DNA from: Thermoleophilaceae bacterium
Lineage (GTDB): Bacteria > Actinomycetota > Thermoleophilia > Solirubrobacterales > Thermoleophilaceae
Length of the DNA: 64,000 nucleotides
Direction: 5' to 3'
NCBI GenBank assembly: GCA_025928265.1
Contig: JAICJV010000001.1
Location: forward strand, 18,695 to 82,694
In this document: positions 8,737-18,161 of the stretch, piece after piece
Layout of the letters: the number at the start of each line of letters is the position of its first letter
How positions within the stretch are numbered: the stretch's first letter is position 1
Translations under genes and position numbers: made by a program
The notes under the pieces: generated by a model
What the model was told of the DNA's origin: nothing
Databases searched by the model: none
Seen by the model: only the letters and a program-made list of their open reading frames with translations

Positions 8737-9429
8737 ATGAAGCTTCAGAACGAGTTCACCGTTCACGTCCCGCTCGAGCGGGCCTGGGAGACGCTCCTCG
8801 ACATCGAACGCGTCGCCGGATTCCTCCCCGGCGCGAAGATCGAGCCGGCCTCCGACGACGGCGTCTTCCACGGCTCGATGAAGGTCAAGGTCGGCCCGAT
8901 GACCGTCAACTACCAGGGCACCGCGAAGCTGGCGTCCGTCGACGAGCAGGCGCACGTGGCCGACATCGAGGTCCGCGCGAAGGAGGCGAAGGGCCAGGGC
9001 ACGGCCGCCGCGGTCATCCGCAACAGCCTGGTGCACGAGAACGGCGCCACGCGCGTGATCGCGGAGACCGACCTCCAGGTGACGGGCCGCCAGGCGCAGT
9101 TCGGCCGGGCGATCATGCAGGACGTTGCCAGCCGGATGCTGGGCGACTTCGCGAAGCGCTTCGAGGCATACCTGGCCGAGGGCGACGGCGCTGCGGCGCC
9201 GGCTGCCGCAAACGGATCGCCAGGCACCGGGGCGCCCGCCGCGCCGGGCCCGGCTCCCAGCGCCCCGGAGCCGGAGGACGCCCTCGACCTCGGGAACGTG
9301 CTCGGCCAGACCCCGATCGTGCGCTACGGCATCCCCGTGGCCGCCGCGCTCGTGCTGCTGCTCGTATTCGCGCTCGCCGCACGCGGCCGCCGCCGCGGGC
9401 TCAGCGTGAACTTCGGGATTCAGCTCTAG
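8737..9429 (+). CDS. coxG: second CoxG-like SRPBCC protein with C-terminal membrane anchor
   Basis: A 230-residue CoxG-family protein: MKLQNEFTVHVPLERAW at the N terminus, GFLPGAKIEP, and an SRPBCC domain to about residue 150. An Ala/Pro/Gly-rich linker, a single strongly hydrophobic helix (about 190-212) and an Arg cluster follow. It diverges in sequence from the minus-strand CoxG neighbour but shares its architecture. The likely role is membrane recruitment of a molybdenum hydroxylase and electron transfer to the quinone pool. ATG 8737 has a GGGGAGAG Shine-Dalgarno. The gene stands alone on its strand and converges on the M20-like gene two bases from its stop. Confidence 0.92.
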   Translation: MKLQNEFTVHVPLERAWETLLDIERVAGFLPGAKIEPASDDGVFHGSMKVKVGPMTVNYQGTAKLASVDEQAHVADIEVRAKEAKGQGTAAAVIRNSLVHENGATRVIAETDLQVTGRQAQFGRAIMQDVASRMLGDFAKRFEAYLAEGDGAAAPAAANGSPGTGAPAAPGPAPSAPEPEDALDLGNVLGQTPIVRYGIPVAAALVLLLVFALAARGRRRGLSVNFGIQL

Positions 9430-10694
9430 CGCGGGCCGCACATCGCCAGCGCCGTGAGGGCGTAGACGCGCGACGCGCGCAGCAGGTCCGCCTTGCGGAC
9501 CGCGAACGTGCCGGCGCCCGCGACCCCCGGCGGGCCGTAGGTCAGCGACGGGATTCCCGCCTCGTTGAACACGTTGTGATCGCGCCACATGCTGCACTCC
9601 GGCGGCGTAGCGATCTCCGTGTCGGCGTCGAACTCGAAGCGATGCGCGGCGTCGAGCGCGTCCGAGAGCGGCTCGATGCCCTCGGCCTCCCAGCCGGGCC
9701 GGTCGACGAACTGCTCGACCGTGCCCTCGAGCCCGAGCTCGTCGAGCAGCGCGCGAAGCTCGTGCCGGATCGCGCCGCCGTCCTGTCCCGGAACGGTGCG
9801 GATGTCGAGGTAGAGCATGCAGACCTCGGGGTTCTGGAGGACGAGCCACGGCTGACCGGCGCGGATCGCCGAGACGTTCACCCGCGGCACCACGGTCCCG
9901 CCCGGCGACTCGTAGGTGTGGCGCCGCTCGTACTCGAGCGCCCAGTCCTCGAGCCGGGCGATGAGCGGCATCGCTCGGACGATCGCGTTCGGGTGCTCCC
10001 CCGGCGCGTAGGGCCGGCTGACGTACGGCGTGTAGAGCACCGGCCCGCCGTACACCGTGATCTTGTAGAAGGCCTTGCCCGCCTCGATCCAGCCCTTGCG
10101 GAAGGCCGTGGCCTCGGCGCACACGCAGAAGCCGGCGCGCGGGCTGTGGTTCACGAGGTAGCGCGCGCCCACCTCCTTGCTCAGGTAGCGCTTGCCCTGG
10201 AACTCGTCGACCGGCTCCTGGCCGATCTCGCCCGCGACCATCGTCAGGTAGATGCTCCCGTCGAGCTTCACGCCCGCGTCGCGGATCGCCTTCGCCGCCA
10301 GCATCCACGCCGCCATCGGGCCCTTGTCGTTCACCACCGGGTTGCCGATCAGGAGGTCGCCGTCCTCGCGCCCGAGGTGGTAGTCGCGGTTCCCGGGGTC
10401 GCGCCAGATCAGGTGGTCGTCGCGGCGCATCCAGGTGTCGATATGGCTGTTGAAGGCCAGCGCCGGCCCGGTGCCGGAGCCGGGGACCTCCGCGAACACG
10501 TTGAAGCGGTCCTCGAACATCCCCACGCGGCGCGGCGCGAAGCCCTCGTCGGCCAGCCACCGGTAGATGAGCTCGGCGCTCTCGCCCTCCCCGCCGGGCG
10601 GCGCCTCGACGCTCGTCACATGCAGCGCCAGCTCGACGAGATCACGCTCCTCGATCCGCGCGAGGACGGCGTCCGCTGCGGCCTGGTCGATCAT
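9426..10694 (-). CDS. M20-family peptidase-like protein, paralogue 1 (degenerate metal site)
   Basis: A 422-residue ArgE/DapE/M20-fold protein. The first metal motif is present (FNSHIDTW). At the usual D-x-K-G the sequence is VNDKGP, with Asn where the bridging Asp is expected; the usual D-E-E segment reads AGEIGQEP, missing the general-base Glu; and I see no late metal-binding His in the GAGTFAVRK segment. It may have altered chemistry or be non-hydrolytic. A paralogue of identical length lies at 38169-39437. ATG 10694 overlaps the upstream amidohydrolase stop as ATGA, closing the L3-L2-deaminase operon. Confidence 0.85.
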   Translation of the reverse strand: MIDQAAADAVLARIEERDLVELALHVTSVEAPPGGEGESAELIYRWLADEGFAPRRVGMFEDRFNVFAEVPGSGTGPALAFNSHIDTWMRRDDHLIWRDPGNRDYHLGREDGDLLIGNPVVNDKGPMAAWMLAAKAIRDAGVKLDGSIYLTMVAGEIGQEPVDEFQGKRYLSKEVGARYLVNHSPRAGFCVCAEATAFRKGWIEAGKAFYKITVYGGPVLYTPYVSRPYAPGEHPNAIVRAMPLIARLEDWALEYERRHTYESPGGTVVPRVNVSAIRAGQPWLVLQNPEVCMLYLDIRTVPGQDGGAIRHELRALLDELGLEGTVEQFVDRPGWEAEGIEPLSDALDAAHRFEFDADTEIATPPECSMWRDHNVFNEAGIPSLTYGPPGVAGAGTFAVRKADLLRASRVYALTALAMCGPR

Positions 10695-12148
10695 GCCGTG
10701 GCTCCCCTCTCGAAGACGTGCGGCCGCGTGTGGTCGTCGGGCCAGAAGCGCGCGTCCCATTCCCGCGAGAGCTCGACGAAGCGCGGCGCCTCGCGCTGCA
10801 TCGCGCGCAGGACCTCCGCCTCGTCGAGCGTGAGCACCTCGCCACCGCGCACCACGACCCGGCCATCCACGACCACCGTGTGCACGAGATTGCCGGTGCC
10901 GGAGTAGACGAGGTTCGCCACGATGTTGTCCTCGTGCCACGGGATCATCTCGGGGCGCATCAGGTCGAGCACGATCAGGTCCGCGCGCTTGCCCTCCTCG
11001 AGCGATCCGATCTCGTCCTCGAGCAGCATCGCGCGCGCCGATCCGATCGTGGCGAGCTCGAGCGCCTGGTAGGGCGAGACGAGCGTCCAGTCGAGCCGCG
11101 CCTCCTTGTGCCCCGTGGCCGCCAGGTGGACCTCGCGGAACATGTCGAGGAAGCAGGCCGCGGCCGGTCCGTCGGTGCCGAGGCCGACCGTCGCGCCCGC
11201 GCCGATCAGCTCCGGGAAGCGGCCCTTGGAGAACGCACCGTAGGCGCCCTTCATGCTCGCGCTGGGACAGTGGATGGCCGCGGCGCCAGTGTCCATCAGG
11301 AGCTGCACCTCGTCGTCCGACAGCCACGCCATGTGGGTGCCGACGAAGCGGCGCCCGAGGATGCCGAGCGAGGCGAAGCGCTCGATCGGCCGCGAGCCGA
11401 ACCGCAGCCCGTGGGCCTCGATGTCCTCGCGGTCCACGTTCGAGTGCGTGACGATGCCGACGCCGAAGCGCTCGGCGAGCTCCATCGCCCCCACGCACAG
11501 CTCGTCGGAGGACGAGGTCACCTGGATCGGGCACGGCCAGGCGCGCACCCGGCCGCCGGCCGCGCCGTCGAAGCGCGCCATGAACGCCTCGGCGTGCTCG
11601 AGGTTCTCACGCGTGACGCGGTCCGAGCGGCTCAGGAACTCCGCGAGGTCGTCCTGCACGTCGGCCATCGCGCGCGCCAGCACCGCGCGCATCCCCGACG
11701 CCTCCACGCCCGCGACGGCGGCCTCCTCCAGCTCCTGGTAGGTGCCGCAGTCGAGGAACGCGGTGGTCCCCGTCTTGAGCATCTCGATGCTCGTGAACTG
11801 CGTGCCGAGGTAGTAGTTGTCCGGGTTGAGGCCGCGCGAGGTCACGTAGAACTTCTTCTGGATCCAGGGCGTGAACGACAGGTCGTTCACGAGCCCGCGC
11901 GCGAAGGCGCCGAACAGGTGCATGTGCGTGTTCACGAGGCCCGGCATCACGAGCTGCTCGCGCGCGTCGATCGTCTCGCGCGGGGCGAAGCGCGCACGCA
12001 GCTCGGCCGTCGGGCCGACGGCGGCGATGCGTCCCCCGTCGATCGCCACCGCGCCGTCCATCAGCAGGTCGTCCGGCCCCGTCATCGGGAGCACGACCGC
12101 GTTCTCCACGAGCAGCTCGACCGCCGTGCGTTCCGCCGTGTCAGCCAC
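10691..12148 (-). CDS. amidohydrolase, chlorohydrolase/deaminase type
   Basis: A 485-residue metal-dependent amidohydrolase of the AtzA/TrzN/guanine-deaminase-like group. It has an N-terminal composite beta-domain, NTHMHLFGAFARG (first metal His-x-His), VTHSN (third His), GTHMAWLSDDE (fourth His) and GLGTDGPAAA (metal Asp). The Glu that usually follows the third His by three residues (HxxE) is Val here, so the mechanism may differ from typical deaminases. These enzymes remove amino or other groups from triazines, purines or pyrimidines. Start GTG 12148 overlaps the upstream deaminase gene by 8 bp. Confidence 0.88.
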   Translation of the reverse strand: MADTAERTAVELLVENAVVLPMTGPDDLLMDGAVAIDGGRIAAVGPTAELRARFAPRETIDAREQLVMPGLVNTHMHLFGAFARGLVNDLSFTPWIQKKFYVTSRGLNPDNYYLGTQFTSIEMLKTGTTAFLDCGTYQELEEAAVAGVEASGMRAVLARAMADVQDDLAEFLSRSDRVTRENLEHAEAFMARFDGAAGGRVRAWPCPIQVTSSSDELCVGAMELAERFGVGIVTHSNVDREDIEAHGLRFGSRPIERFASLGILGRRFVGTHMAWLSDDEVQLLMDTGAAAIHCPSASMKGAYGAFSKGRFPELIGAGATVGLGTDGPAAACFLDMFREVHLAATGHKEARLDWTLVSPYQALELATIGSARAMLLEDEIGSLEEGKRADLIVLDLMRPEMIPWHEDNIVANLVYSGTGNLVHTVVVDGRVVVRGGEVLTLDEAEVLRAMQREAPRFVELSREWDARFWPDDHTRPHVFERGATA

Positions 12149-13397
12149 CGCTCACCTCCGCGCCGGTGTGAAGGGTCGACTCGAGCCGGCTCTCGGCCAT
12201 CAGCCGCCCGCCGTAGAACACGAGCCTGCGCGGCGGCACGAGCCGCAGCGCCTCGCGCACGGTGGGCGCGTCGATGACCACGAGGTCGGCGCGGTCGCCC
12301 GGCTCGACGCCGTAGCCGTCGAGCCTCATCGCGCGCGCCGCGTTGTAGGTGATCATGTCGAACACCGTCTCGAGCTCGGGCAGGTAGGTGAGCTGCGCGA
12401 CGTGCGCCGTGTACTGCCCCACCTCGATCTGGTCGGGCTTGCCGAACGGGTAGTACGGGTCGTTCACGTCGTCCTGGGCGGAGAGCACGTTGACGCCCGC
12501 GTCGAGCAGCTCGCGCACGCGCGTGATCCCGCGGCGGACCAGGCCGCGGTCGCCGCGCCCGTCGAGGACCAGGCTGATCTGCGTGTTCGACATGATCGAG
12601 ATCCCGGCGTCGCGCACGTAGCCGATGACGCGCGCAGCATGGTTGTCGTCGTAGGCCGCGAGCGCGCCGCAGTGGCTGGCGCTGACGCGGCCCTGGTAGC
12701 CCTCCTCGATCGTGCGCACCGCGAGGTACTCGAGGCTGCGCGAGTACGGGTCGTCGGTGTCGTCCGCGAGCATGTGGACGTCCCTGCCCGTGCGCTTGGC
12801 GAGGTCGAAGCAGAAGTCGATGTGCTCCTCGACGTGGCGGTCGAGCCGCTCGTACCAGGGCAGGCCGCCGACCACGTCGCAGCCCAGGTCCATCGCCTCC
12901 TCCATGAGCTTGTCGCAGCCGGGATCGCGAATGATCGCCTCCTGCGGGAACGCGACGACCTCGAAGGTGATCATGCCCTCGAAGCGGCGCTTGAGCTCGA
13001 GCAGGCCCTGCACCGGCACGAGCCCGCCCACGGTGTCGACGTCCGCGAACCCGCGGATGGCCGTGGTGCCGTTCACGATCGCGGCCTCCACGACGGGCGC
13101 CGCGCGGTCGGCGATCTCCTCGACGGTGTAGGACCGCTTGTGGTCCCAGGTGATCTCGATCGCCTCCTGGAGCGTCTGCGACTCGTTCTGGCGCATGACG
13201 TCGCCGAGCATGCACTTGTCGAGGTGCTGGTGGGCGTTCACGAGGCCCGGCACGAGCAGCCCTCCGCCGCCGTCGTGCTCGCGGTCGGCCGAGTCGGCGA
13301 TCTCGGGCTCGACTGCGGCGATGCGGTCACCGTCGACGGCGACGTCGAACGAGCCCTCGCGGCCGCGCAGGCGGACGTTACGGATGATCTGCTTCAA
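12141..13397 (-). CDS. cytosine deaminase-like amidohydrolase
   Basis: A 418-residue protein related to E. coli CodA. NAHQHLDKCM supplies the first metal pair, HMLADDTDDPYS lies where CodA has its HCDEIDD segment, SASHCGALAAYDD matches the next His motif and SAQDDVNDPYYPFG matches the CodA DDVxDPWYP metal-Asp motif. A deaminase or cyclic-amide hydrolase on a pyrimidine-like ring is likely. The CodA Glu base appears as Asp in a slightly longer loop. The start is TTG 13397, chosen because TTGA overlaps the L2 stop exactly as in neighbouring gene pairs. Confidence 0.87.
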   Translation of the reverse strand: MKQIIRNVRLRGREGSFDVAVDGDRIAAVEPEIADSADREHDGGGGLLVPGLVNAHQHLDKCMLGDVMRQNESQTLQEAIEITWDHKRSYTVEEIADRAAPVVEAAIVNGTTAIRGFADVDTVGGLVPVQGLLELKRRFEGMITFEVVAFPQEAIIRDPGCDKLMEEAMDLGCDVVGGLPWYERLDRHVEEHIDFCFDLAKRTGRDVHMLADDTDDPYSRSLEYLAVRTIEEGYQGRVSASHCGALAAYDDNHAARVIGYVRDAGISIMSNTQISLVLDGRGDRGLVRRGITRVRELLDAGVNVLSAQDDVNDPYYPFGKPDQIEVGQYTAHVAQLTYLPELETVFDMITYNAARAMRLDGYGVEPGDRADLVVIDAPTVREALRLVPPRRLVFYGGRLMAESRLESTLHTGAEVSGG

Positions 13398-15682
13398 GAG
13401 CTGCTCACTCCTTGTGGTCGGTCGATGACTTCGAGGATCGCGTCGGGGCGCAGCGGCAGGCGCGACAGCACGGCGTCGTCGCCGAGCGCGTCCGCGACGG
13501 CGTTCGCGATCGCCGCGCCGGAGCCGACGATCCCGCCCTCCCCGGCGGCCTTTGCTCCGAGCGGATTGCCGGTCGAGTGATCCCAGTGCGGCAGGTTGAG
13601 CTGGATGGTCTGGACGCGCGGCACCTCGGTCGCGGTCGGCATCAGGTAGTCCATGAACGACGTGGCGAGCGGCTGGCCCTGGGGGTCGTAGGCGAGCTCC
13701 TCGAAGAGCGTCCCGCCCACGCCCTGTGCCGCGCCGCCCACGAGCTGGCCGTCCACCAGCTGCGGGTTCACCGCCTGGCCGATGTCCTGGCACACGACCA
13801 TGCGGAGGACCGCCACCGCGCCGGTCTCCGCGTCGACCTCGACCTCGGCCAGGCATGCGCCCATGTCGAACGTCGGCAGCGGCTTCTCGAAGCGGTGCTC
13901 GCCGGTGCACCCCAGCTCCCGGATCGGGATGCCGCGCCCGGGGTTGCCGCGCGGCTGCACGACCGCACCGGGGGCGACCTCGAGGTCGTCCTCGGCGATC
14001 TCGAGCCGCTCGGCCGCGGCGGTCAGCGCCTTGCGCTTGAGGTCCTCGACCGCGCCCACCACCGCGCCGCCGCCGACGATCGTGGTGCGGCTGGCGTACG
14101 CGCCGAACCCCTGCGGCACGAGATCGGTGTCGCGGTGGCTTATCTCGACCTCGTCGAGCCGCACGCCGAGCGCGTCGGCCACAACCTGCGCCAGCGCCGT
14201 GCGCACGCCCTGGCCGAGCGAGGCGATGCCCACGTGCGCGACCCAGCCCGCCGCCTCGCGGGGCTCGACCCACGCGTACTCGTACTTGCCGAACGCGGTC
14301 TCCTCGACGTACGCGGCGGTTCCCACACCCGCGAGGCGGCCGTGCTCGCGGCGGGTGCGCGCATCATCGCGGAGGCGCGCGTAGGCGGCGCCATCGACGA
14401 GCGCGTCCACGACCTGCGGGAAGTCGCCGTTGTCGTAGACGACCGCCGGCGAGACGCCGGTCAGCTCCATCCGGTAGGGCATCGCGTCGACCTGCACCAG
14501 GTTGCGGCGGCGGAGCTCCGCCGGGTCGCTCCCGAGCGCCTGTGCCAGGCGGTCCACCATCCGCTCGCGGAAGAACGCCGCCTCGTACTGGCACGGCGCG
14601 CGGTAGGTCCCGGACGGGGTCTTGTTCGTCAGGACGCTGCGCGCCTCGATCTGGAAGCCCTCCCACACGTACGGCCCGGCAAGGTGGTGGACCAGCACCC
14701 ACGGGAGGAGGAGCGTGCCGTGGGTGCGGGCGTAGGAACCCTGGTCCACCAGACACGACGCGCGGAAGCCCAGCAGGCGACCGTCCGCCGTCGCGCCGAT
14801 CTCGAAGTCGCACCACGTCTCGCGCGAGTGGTTGATCGCCACGAAGTGCTCGCGCCTGTCCTCGACCCACTTGACGGGCCGTCCCAGCTGCATGGCCAGC
14901 CACGGGATCAGGAAGTCCTCCGGGTAGAACTCGCCGCGCGCGCCGAAGCCGCCGCCCACGTCCGGCTCGACGAAGCGGATCCGCTCCTCGGGAATCCCGA
15001 GGAAGCCGGCGAGCAGCGTCCGGTTGAAGTGCTTGACCTTCGTCGGCCCCCACACCGTGAGGCGGCCGCCGGCGGCGTCGTAGTCGGCCAGCAGGCCGCG
15101 CGTCTCGATCGGGATCGCCGCATGGCGCTGCACGCGCAGGCGGTCGCGCACGACCGTGTCGGCCTCGCCAAGCAGCTCGCCGGCGTCGCGCCCCCACGTC
15201 GAATGGAGCACGTTGACCACGTTGCCGGTGAGCGCGCCGTCGTGCAGCGCGGGGGCGCCGGGCTCGGCGGCCGCGGGCCCGTCCATCAGCGGCGGCAGCT
15301 CCTCGAGCTCCACCTCCACCTCGGCGGCGGCGTCCTCGGCCGCGTACGGGTCGTCCGCGAGCACCACGGCGATCGGCTCGCCCACATAGCGGACGCGGTC
15401 GCGCGCGAGCGGCGGCTGGGTGACGGGCACCGCCTCGTCGGTGGGCATCATCCGCACGGGGATGCGCAGATCCGGGATGTCGGCGGCGGTGATGACCGCG
15501 GCCACGCCCGGGCGGCGCGCCGCGCCGGCGCGCACGGCCACGATCCGGCCGTGGGCCACCTCGCTGCGCACGATGCGCGCCACGAGCTGGCGGCCGCGGC
15601 CGAGGTCGTCCACGAACCGGCCGGTGCCGGTCAGGAACGGGCCGTCCTCGACCCGCGGCACCGACTCGCCGACGTAGGTCAC
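13394..15682 (-). CDS. molybdenum hydroxylase large subunit L2
   Basis: A 762-residue molybdopterin-binding subunit. Key loops: VGESVPRVEDGPFLTGTGRF at the N terminus, GGGFGARGEFYPEDF, TYRAPCQYEAAFFRER and the C-terminal GAKAAGEGG with the catalytic Glu. The Mo-proximal S-T-Q of many family members is P-T-K. A Cys occurs in the TYRAPC loop, but one position away from that in CoxL AYRCSFR, so this is not evidence for CO oxidation. GTG 15682 overlaps L3 as GTGA. L2 and L3 are tandem paralogues followed by two deaminase-type genes, suggesting successive or heteromeric oxidation of related rings. Confidence 0.93.
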   Translation of the reverse strand: MTYVGESVPRVEDGPFLTGTGRFVDDLGRGRQLVARIVRSEVAHGRIVAVRAGAARRPGVAAVITAADIPDLRIPVRMMPTDEAVPVTQPPLARDRVRYVGEPIAVVLADDPYAAEDAAAEVEVELEELPPLMDGPAAAEPGAPALHDGALTGNVVNVLHSTWGRDAGELLGEADTVVRDRLRVQRHAAIPIETRGLLADYDAAGGRLTVWGPTKVKHFNRTLLAGFLGIPEERIRFVEPDVGGGFGARGEFYPEDFLIPWLAMQLGRPVKWVEDRREHFVAINHSRETWCDFEIGATADGRLLGFRASCLVDQGSYARTHGTLLLPWVLVHHLAGPYVWEGFQIEARSVLTNKTPSGTYRAPCQYEAAFFRERMVDRLAQALGSDPAELRRRNLVQVDAMPYRMELTGVSPAVVYDNGDFPQVVDALVDGAAYARLRDDARTRREHGRLAGVGTAAYVEETAFGKYEYAWVEPREAAGWVAHVGIASLGQGVRTALAQVVADALGVRLDEVEISHRDTDLVPQGFGAYASRTTIVGGGAVVGAVEDLKRKALTAAAERLEIAEDDLEVAPGAVVQPRGNPGRGIPIRELGCTGEHRFEKPLPTFDMGACLAEVEVDAETGAVAVLRMVVCQDIGQAVNPQLVDGQLVGGAAQGVGGTLFEELAYDPQGQPLATSFMDYLMPTATEVPRVQTIQLNLPHWDHSTGNPLGAKAAGEGGIVGSGAAIANAVADALGDDAVLSRLPLRPDAILEVIDRPQGVSSS

Positions 15683-17973
15683 GCCTCTCCCGCCGCCAGT
15701 GCCTGGATCGTCTCCGGCATGATCGGCAGCGCCGCGATCTCGCGCCCGGGGGCGCCGAGCGCGTCGGCCACCGCGTTCGCGACAGTCCCGGCCGTGGCGA
15801 TGATGCCGCCCTCGCCGCCACCCTTGACCCCGGCCAGCGGGTCCTCGCGGCTGGTGGTGCCGAGCTCGACGAGCTGGACCTCCATTGGCGGCATCTCGGC
15901 AGCGGTCGGCATCGCGTAGTCCATGAAGCTGGTGGACAGCGGCTGGCCGTCCGGGCCGTACGAGAACTCCTCGAAGAGCGCGCCCGCGAGGCCCTGGACC
16001 GCCGCGCCCTGCACCTGGCCCTCCAGCGTCTGCGGGTTGACCGCCTTGCCGACCTCGTAGGCGATCGCGTAGCGCTCGAGCGCGACTCCGCCGGACTCGC
16101 GATCGACGGCGACGACGCCCACGTTGGCGCCCGCGAGGATGTGCGAGCCGCCCTCGGGCTCGTAGCGGTAGTGGCCCTCCACGCCGAGCTCGCCGAGCGG
16201 CACCTCGAGCTTCCGGCGGCCCTCGCGCACGCGCGCCACGCCGCCCTCGATCTTCACGAGCTCGGGCGGCGCCTCGAAGTGGTCGGCGGCCGCCGTGCGC
16301 GCGGCCTCGTGCAGCTCGCGGATCGCGCCCGTGATCGCATACCCGCCCCACACGGTGGCCCGGCTCGAGAATGCGCCCTGGCCCTCCGGCACGGTGGCGG
16401 TGTCCTGGTAGCGCACCGCCACGCGCTCGATCGGCACCTCGAGCAGATCGGCCGCCACCTGGGAGAGCACGGTCTCCACGCCCTGCCCCACCGACGCGAC
16501 GCCGACATGGGCGGTGAACGTGCCGTCGGCCTCGGCCACGATGCGCGCCTGCTCGAAGACCCCCGGGTTGCCCATCTCGATGAAGGCGGACACACCCAGG
16601 CCGGCACATTCGCCGCGTCCCCGGCGGGCGTCCACCTCGGCGCGGAGCTTCTTGTAGCCCACGCGCCGGAGCAGCCCCTCGAAGACGCGCGGGAAGTCGC
16701 CCTCGTCGTAGAGCACCGGCTTGCCCGTGTCGACGTCGGGCAGGCCGCTGTCGTACGGCATGTCCTTCGGCGTCACCAGGTTGCGGCGGCGCATCTCCGC
16801 GGGGTCGAGGCCGATCTCCCGCGCGACGAGGTCGACCATCCGCTCGCGCACGAACGTCGGCTCGTACTGCCCCGGGCCGCGGTAGGTGCCGGACGGCGTC
16901 TTGTTGCTGAGCACGGTCCCCGCCTCCGCGTAGTACGCCTTCCAGCGGTAGGGGCCGGGGATGTGGTTGAGCATCAGCATCGGCAACAGGACGCTGCCGT
17001 GCGTGCGCGCGTACGCGCCCTGGTTCCACCACGCGCGCGCCCGGAACCCCAGCAGCTCGCCGTCGTCGGCGGCGCCGTACTCGACCTCCCACTCCTGCTC
17101 GCGCGAGTGGTTGAGGGCGAGCAGGTTCTCGCGGCGGTCCTCGACCCACTTCACGGGGCGGCGCAGCTCGATCGCGAGCCACGGGATCACGTAGTCCTCC
17201 GGGTAGAACTCGCCGCGGGCGCCGAAGCCCCCGCCCACGTCGCCCTCGATGCAGCGGATCCGCTCCTCCGGCATCTCGAGCATGCCCGCGAGGATCTTGC
17301 GGTTGAAGTGCTTGACCTTCGCCGCCCCCCACACCGTGAGGCCGGCCTCGTCGTCCCACTCCGCGAGCAGGCAGCGCATCTCCATCGGCACCGCGCCGTG
17401 CCGCGCGACGCGGAAGCGCTGCTTGACGCGCACCGGCGCGGCCTGGAGCAGCCCGTCGAGGTCGTCGCCGTGGCTCACCTCGACGCGGTCGATGACGTTG
17501 GTCCCGACCTCGGGAATCAGCAGCGACGCATCCGGCTCGGCGGCGTCGAGCGCGTCGAGGACGGGGGGAAGCGGCTCGATGTCGAGCAGGACGTCGTCGG
17601 CGGCGTCCTCGGCCAGGTACGCGCTCGTGGCCACCACCACGGCCACGGGGTCGCCCACGTAGCGCACGCGATCGCGGGCGAGCGGCGCCTGGAGCGCCCG
17701 CTCGGCGTTAGGAGTCGGGAACAGGCGGATCGGCACGTCCACCTCCGGCAGGTCGGCGGCGGTGATCACCCGGACCACGCCCGGGCGCGCCTCGGCAGCG
17801 GAGGTATCCACCCCGCGCACGATTCCGTGGCTCACGTGGCTGCGAACGACGTGGGCGTGGAGCTGGCCCGCCCGGTCGAGGTCGTCGGCGTACCTGCCGG
17901 TCCCGGTCAGCAGCCTTCGGTCCTCGACTCGCGGGACCGACCGGCCCACGTAAGCCTGCGTCCGCGTCGCCAC
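15679..17973 (-). CDS. molybdenum hydroxylase large subunit L3
   Basis: A 764-residue paralogue of L2, first gene of the L3-L2-deaminase-amidohydrolase-M20 operon. Loops: YVGRSVPRVEDRRLLTGTGR, GGGFGARGEFYPEDYVIPW, TYRGPGQYEPTFVRER and GVKGGGEGG. The usual S-T-Q near molybdenum is A-A-K, as in L1. GTG 17973 has an AAGGAGAGG Shine-Dalgarno about 12 bases upstream, and the 18.0 kb copy of the shared motif lies about 50 bases upstream. No FAD or FeS subunit is adjacent, so it must borrow those from elsewhere. Confidence 0.93.
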   Translation of the reverse strand: MATRTQAYVGRSVPRVEDRRLLTGTGRYADDLDRAGQLHAHVVRSHVSHGIVRGVDTSAAEARPGVVRVITAADLPEVDVPIRLFPTPNAERALQAPLARDRVRYVGDPVAVVVATSAYLAEDAADDVLLDIEPLPPVLDALDAAEPDASLLIPEVGTNVIDRVEVSHGDDLDGLLQAAPVRVKQRFRVARHGAVPMEMRCLLAEWDDEAGLTVWGAAKVKHFNRKILAGMLEMPEERIRCIEGDVGGGFGARGEFYPEDYVIPWLAIELRRPVKWVEDRRENLLALNHSREQEWEVEYGAADDGELLGFRARAWWNQGAYARTHGSVLLPMLMLNHIPGPYRWKAYYAEAGTVLSNKTPSGTYRGPGQYEPTFVRERMVDLVAREIGLDPAEMRRRNLVTPKDMPYDSGLPDVDTGKPVLYDEGDFPRVFEGLLRRVGYKKLRAEVDARRGRGECAGLGVSAFIEMGNPGVFEQARIVAEADGTFTAHVGVASVGQGVETVLSQVAADLLEVPIERVAVRYQDTATVPEGQGAFSSRATVWGGYAITGAIRELHEAARTAAADHFEAPPELVKIEGGVARVREGRRKLEVPLGELGVEGHYRYEPEGGSHILAGANVGVVAVDRESGGVALERYAIAYEVGKAVNPQTLEGQVQGAAVQGLAGALFEEFSYGPDGQPLSTSFMDYAMPTAAEMPPMEVQLVELGTTSREDPLAGVKGGGEGGIIATAGTVANAVADALGAPGREIAALPIMPETIQALAAGEA

Positions 17974-18022
17974 CGGCTACCACCTCTCCTTCGCGTCCCT
18001 CAAAGGCGCCGACTTGGTGATT

Positions 18023-18041
18023 GGTCAATCGTAATACGTTT
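18023..18041. promoter_or_regulatory. shared motif G upstream of the L3 operon
   Basis: GGTCAATCGTAATACGTTT contains the palindromic core CGTAATACG. Its 11-base stretch ATCGTAATACG is identical to motif F at 37.25 kb. On the minus strand it offers a TACGAT box (18033-18028), placing a start of transcription about 45 bases before GTG 17973. It is a candidate operator and/or -10 region for the five-gene L3 operon. Confidence 0.55.
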
Positions 18042-18143
18042 GCGGAGTGCGGGCGCCCGAGCGCTCGGGCCTGCCCGGGCGCACGCCCCCCGGGCGCAGT
18101 ATCGAAGGCGCGCCCCGAGTGATCATCGGGAGAACGCGCCAGT

Positions 18144-18161
18144 CGCTAGCGGGTTTTCCCG
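18144..18161. repeat. palindromic GC repeat, short form
   Basis: CGCTAGCGGGTTTTCCCG covers the last codons and stop of L4. It is the shorter version of the element at 30527-30552, which inserts GAGGG between the GCTAGC palindrome and the TTTT centre. The rest of the 17974-18145 gap holds only the shared motif G. Confidence 0.4.

Noticed and set aside
13394..17359. A 1321-codon minus-strand frame read as one giant protein
   Set aside because: Only the part from GTG 15682 is the real L2; the upstream part is out of frame with L3, which is clearly coding there.
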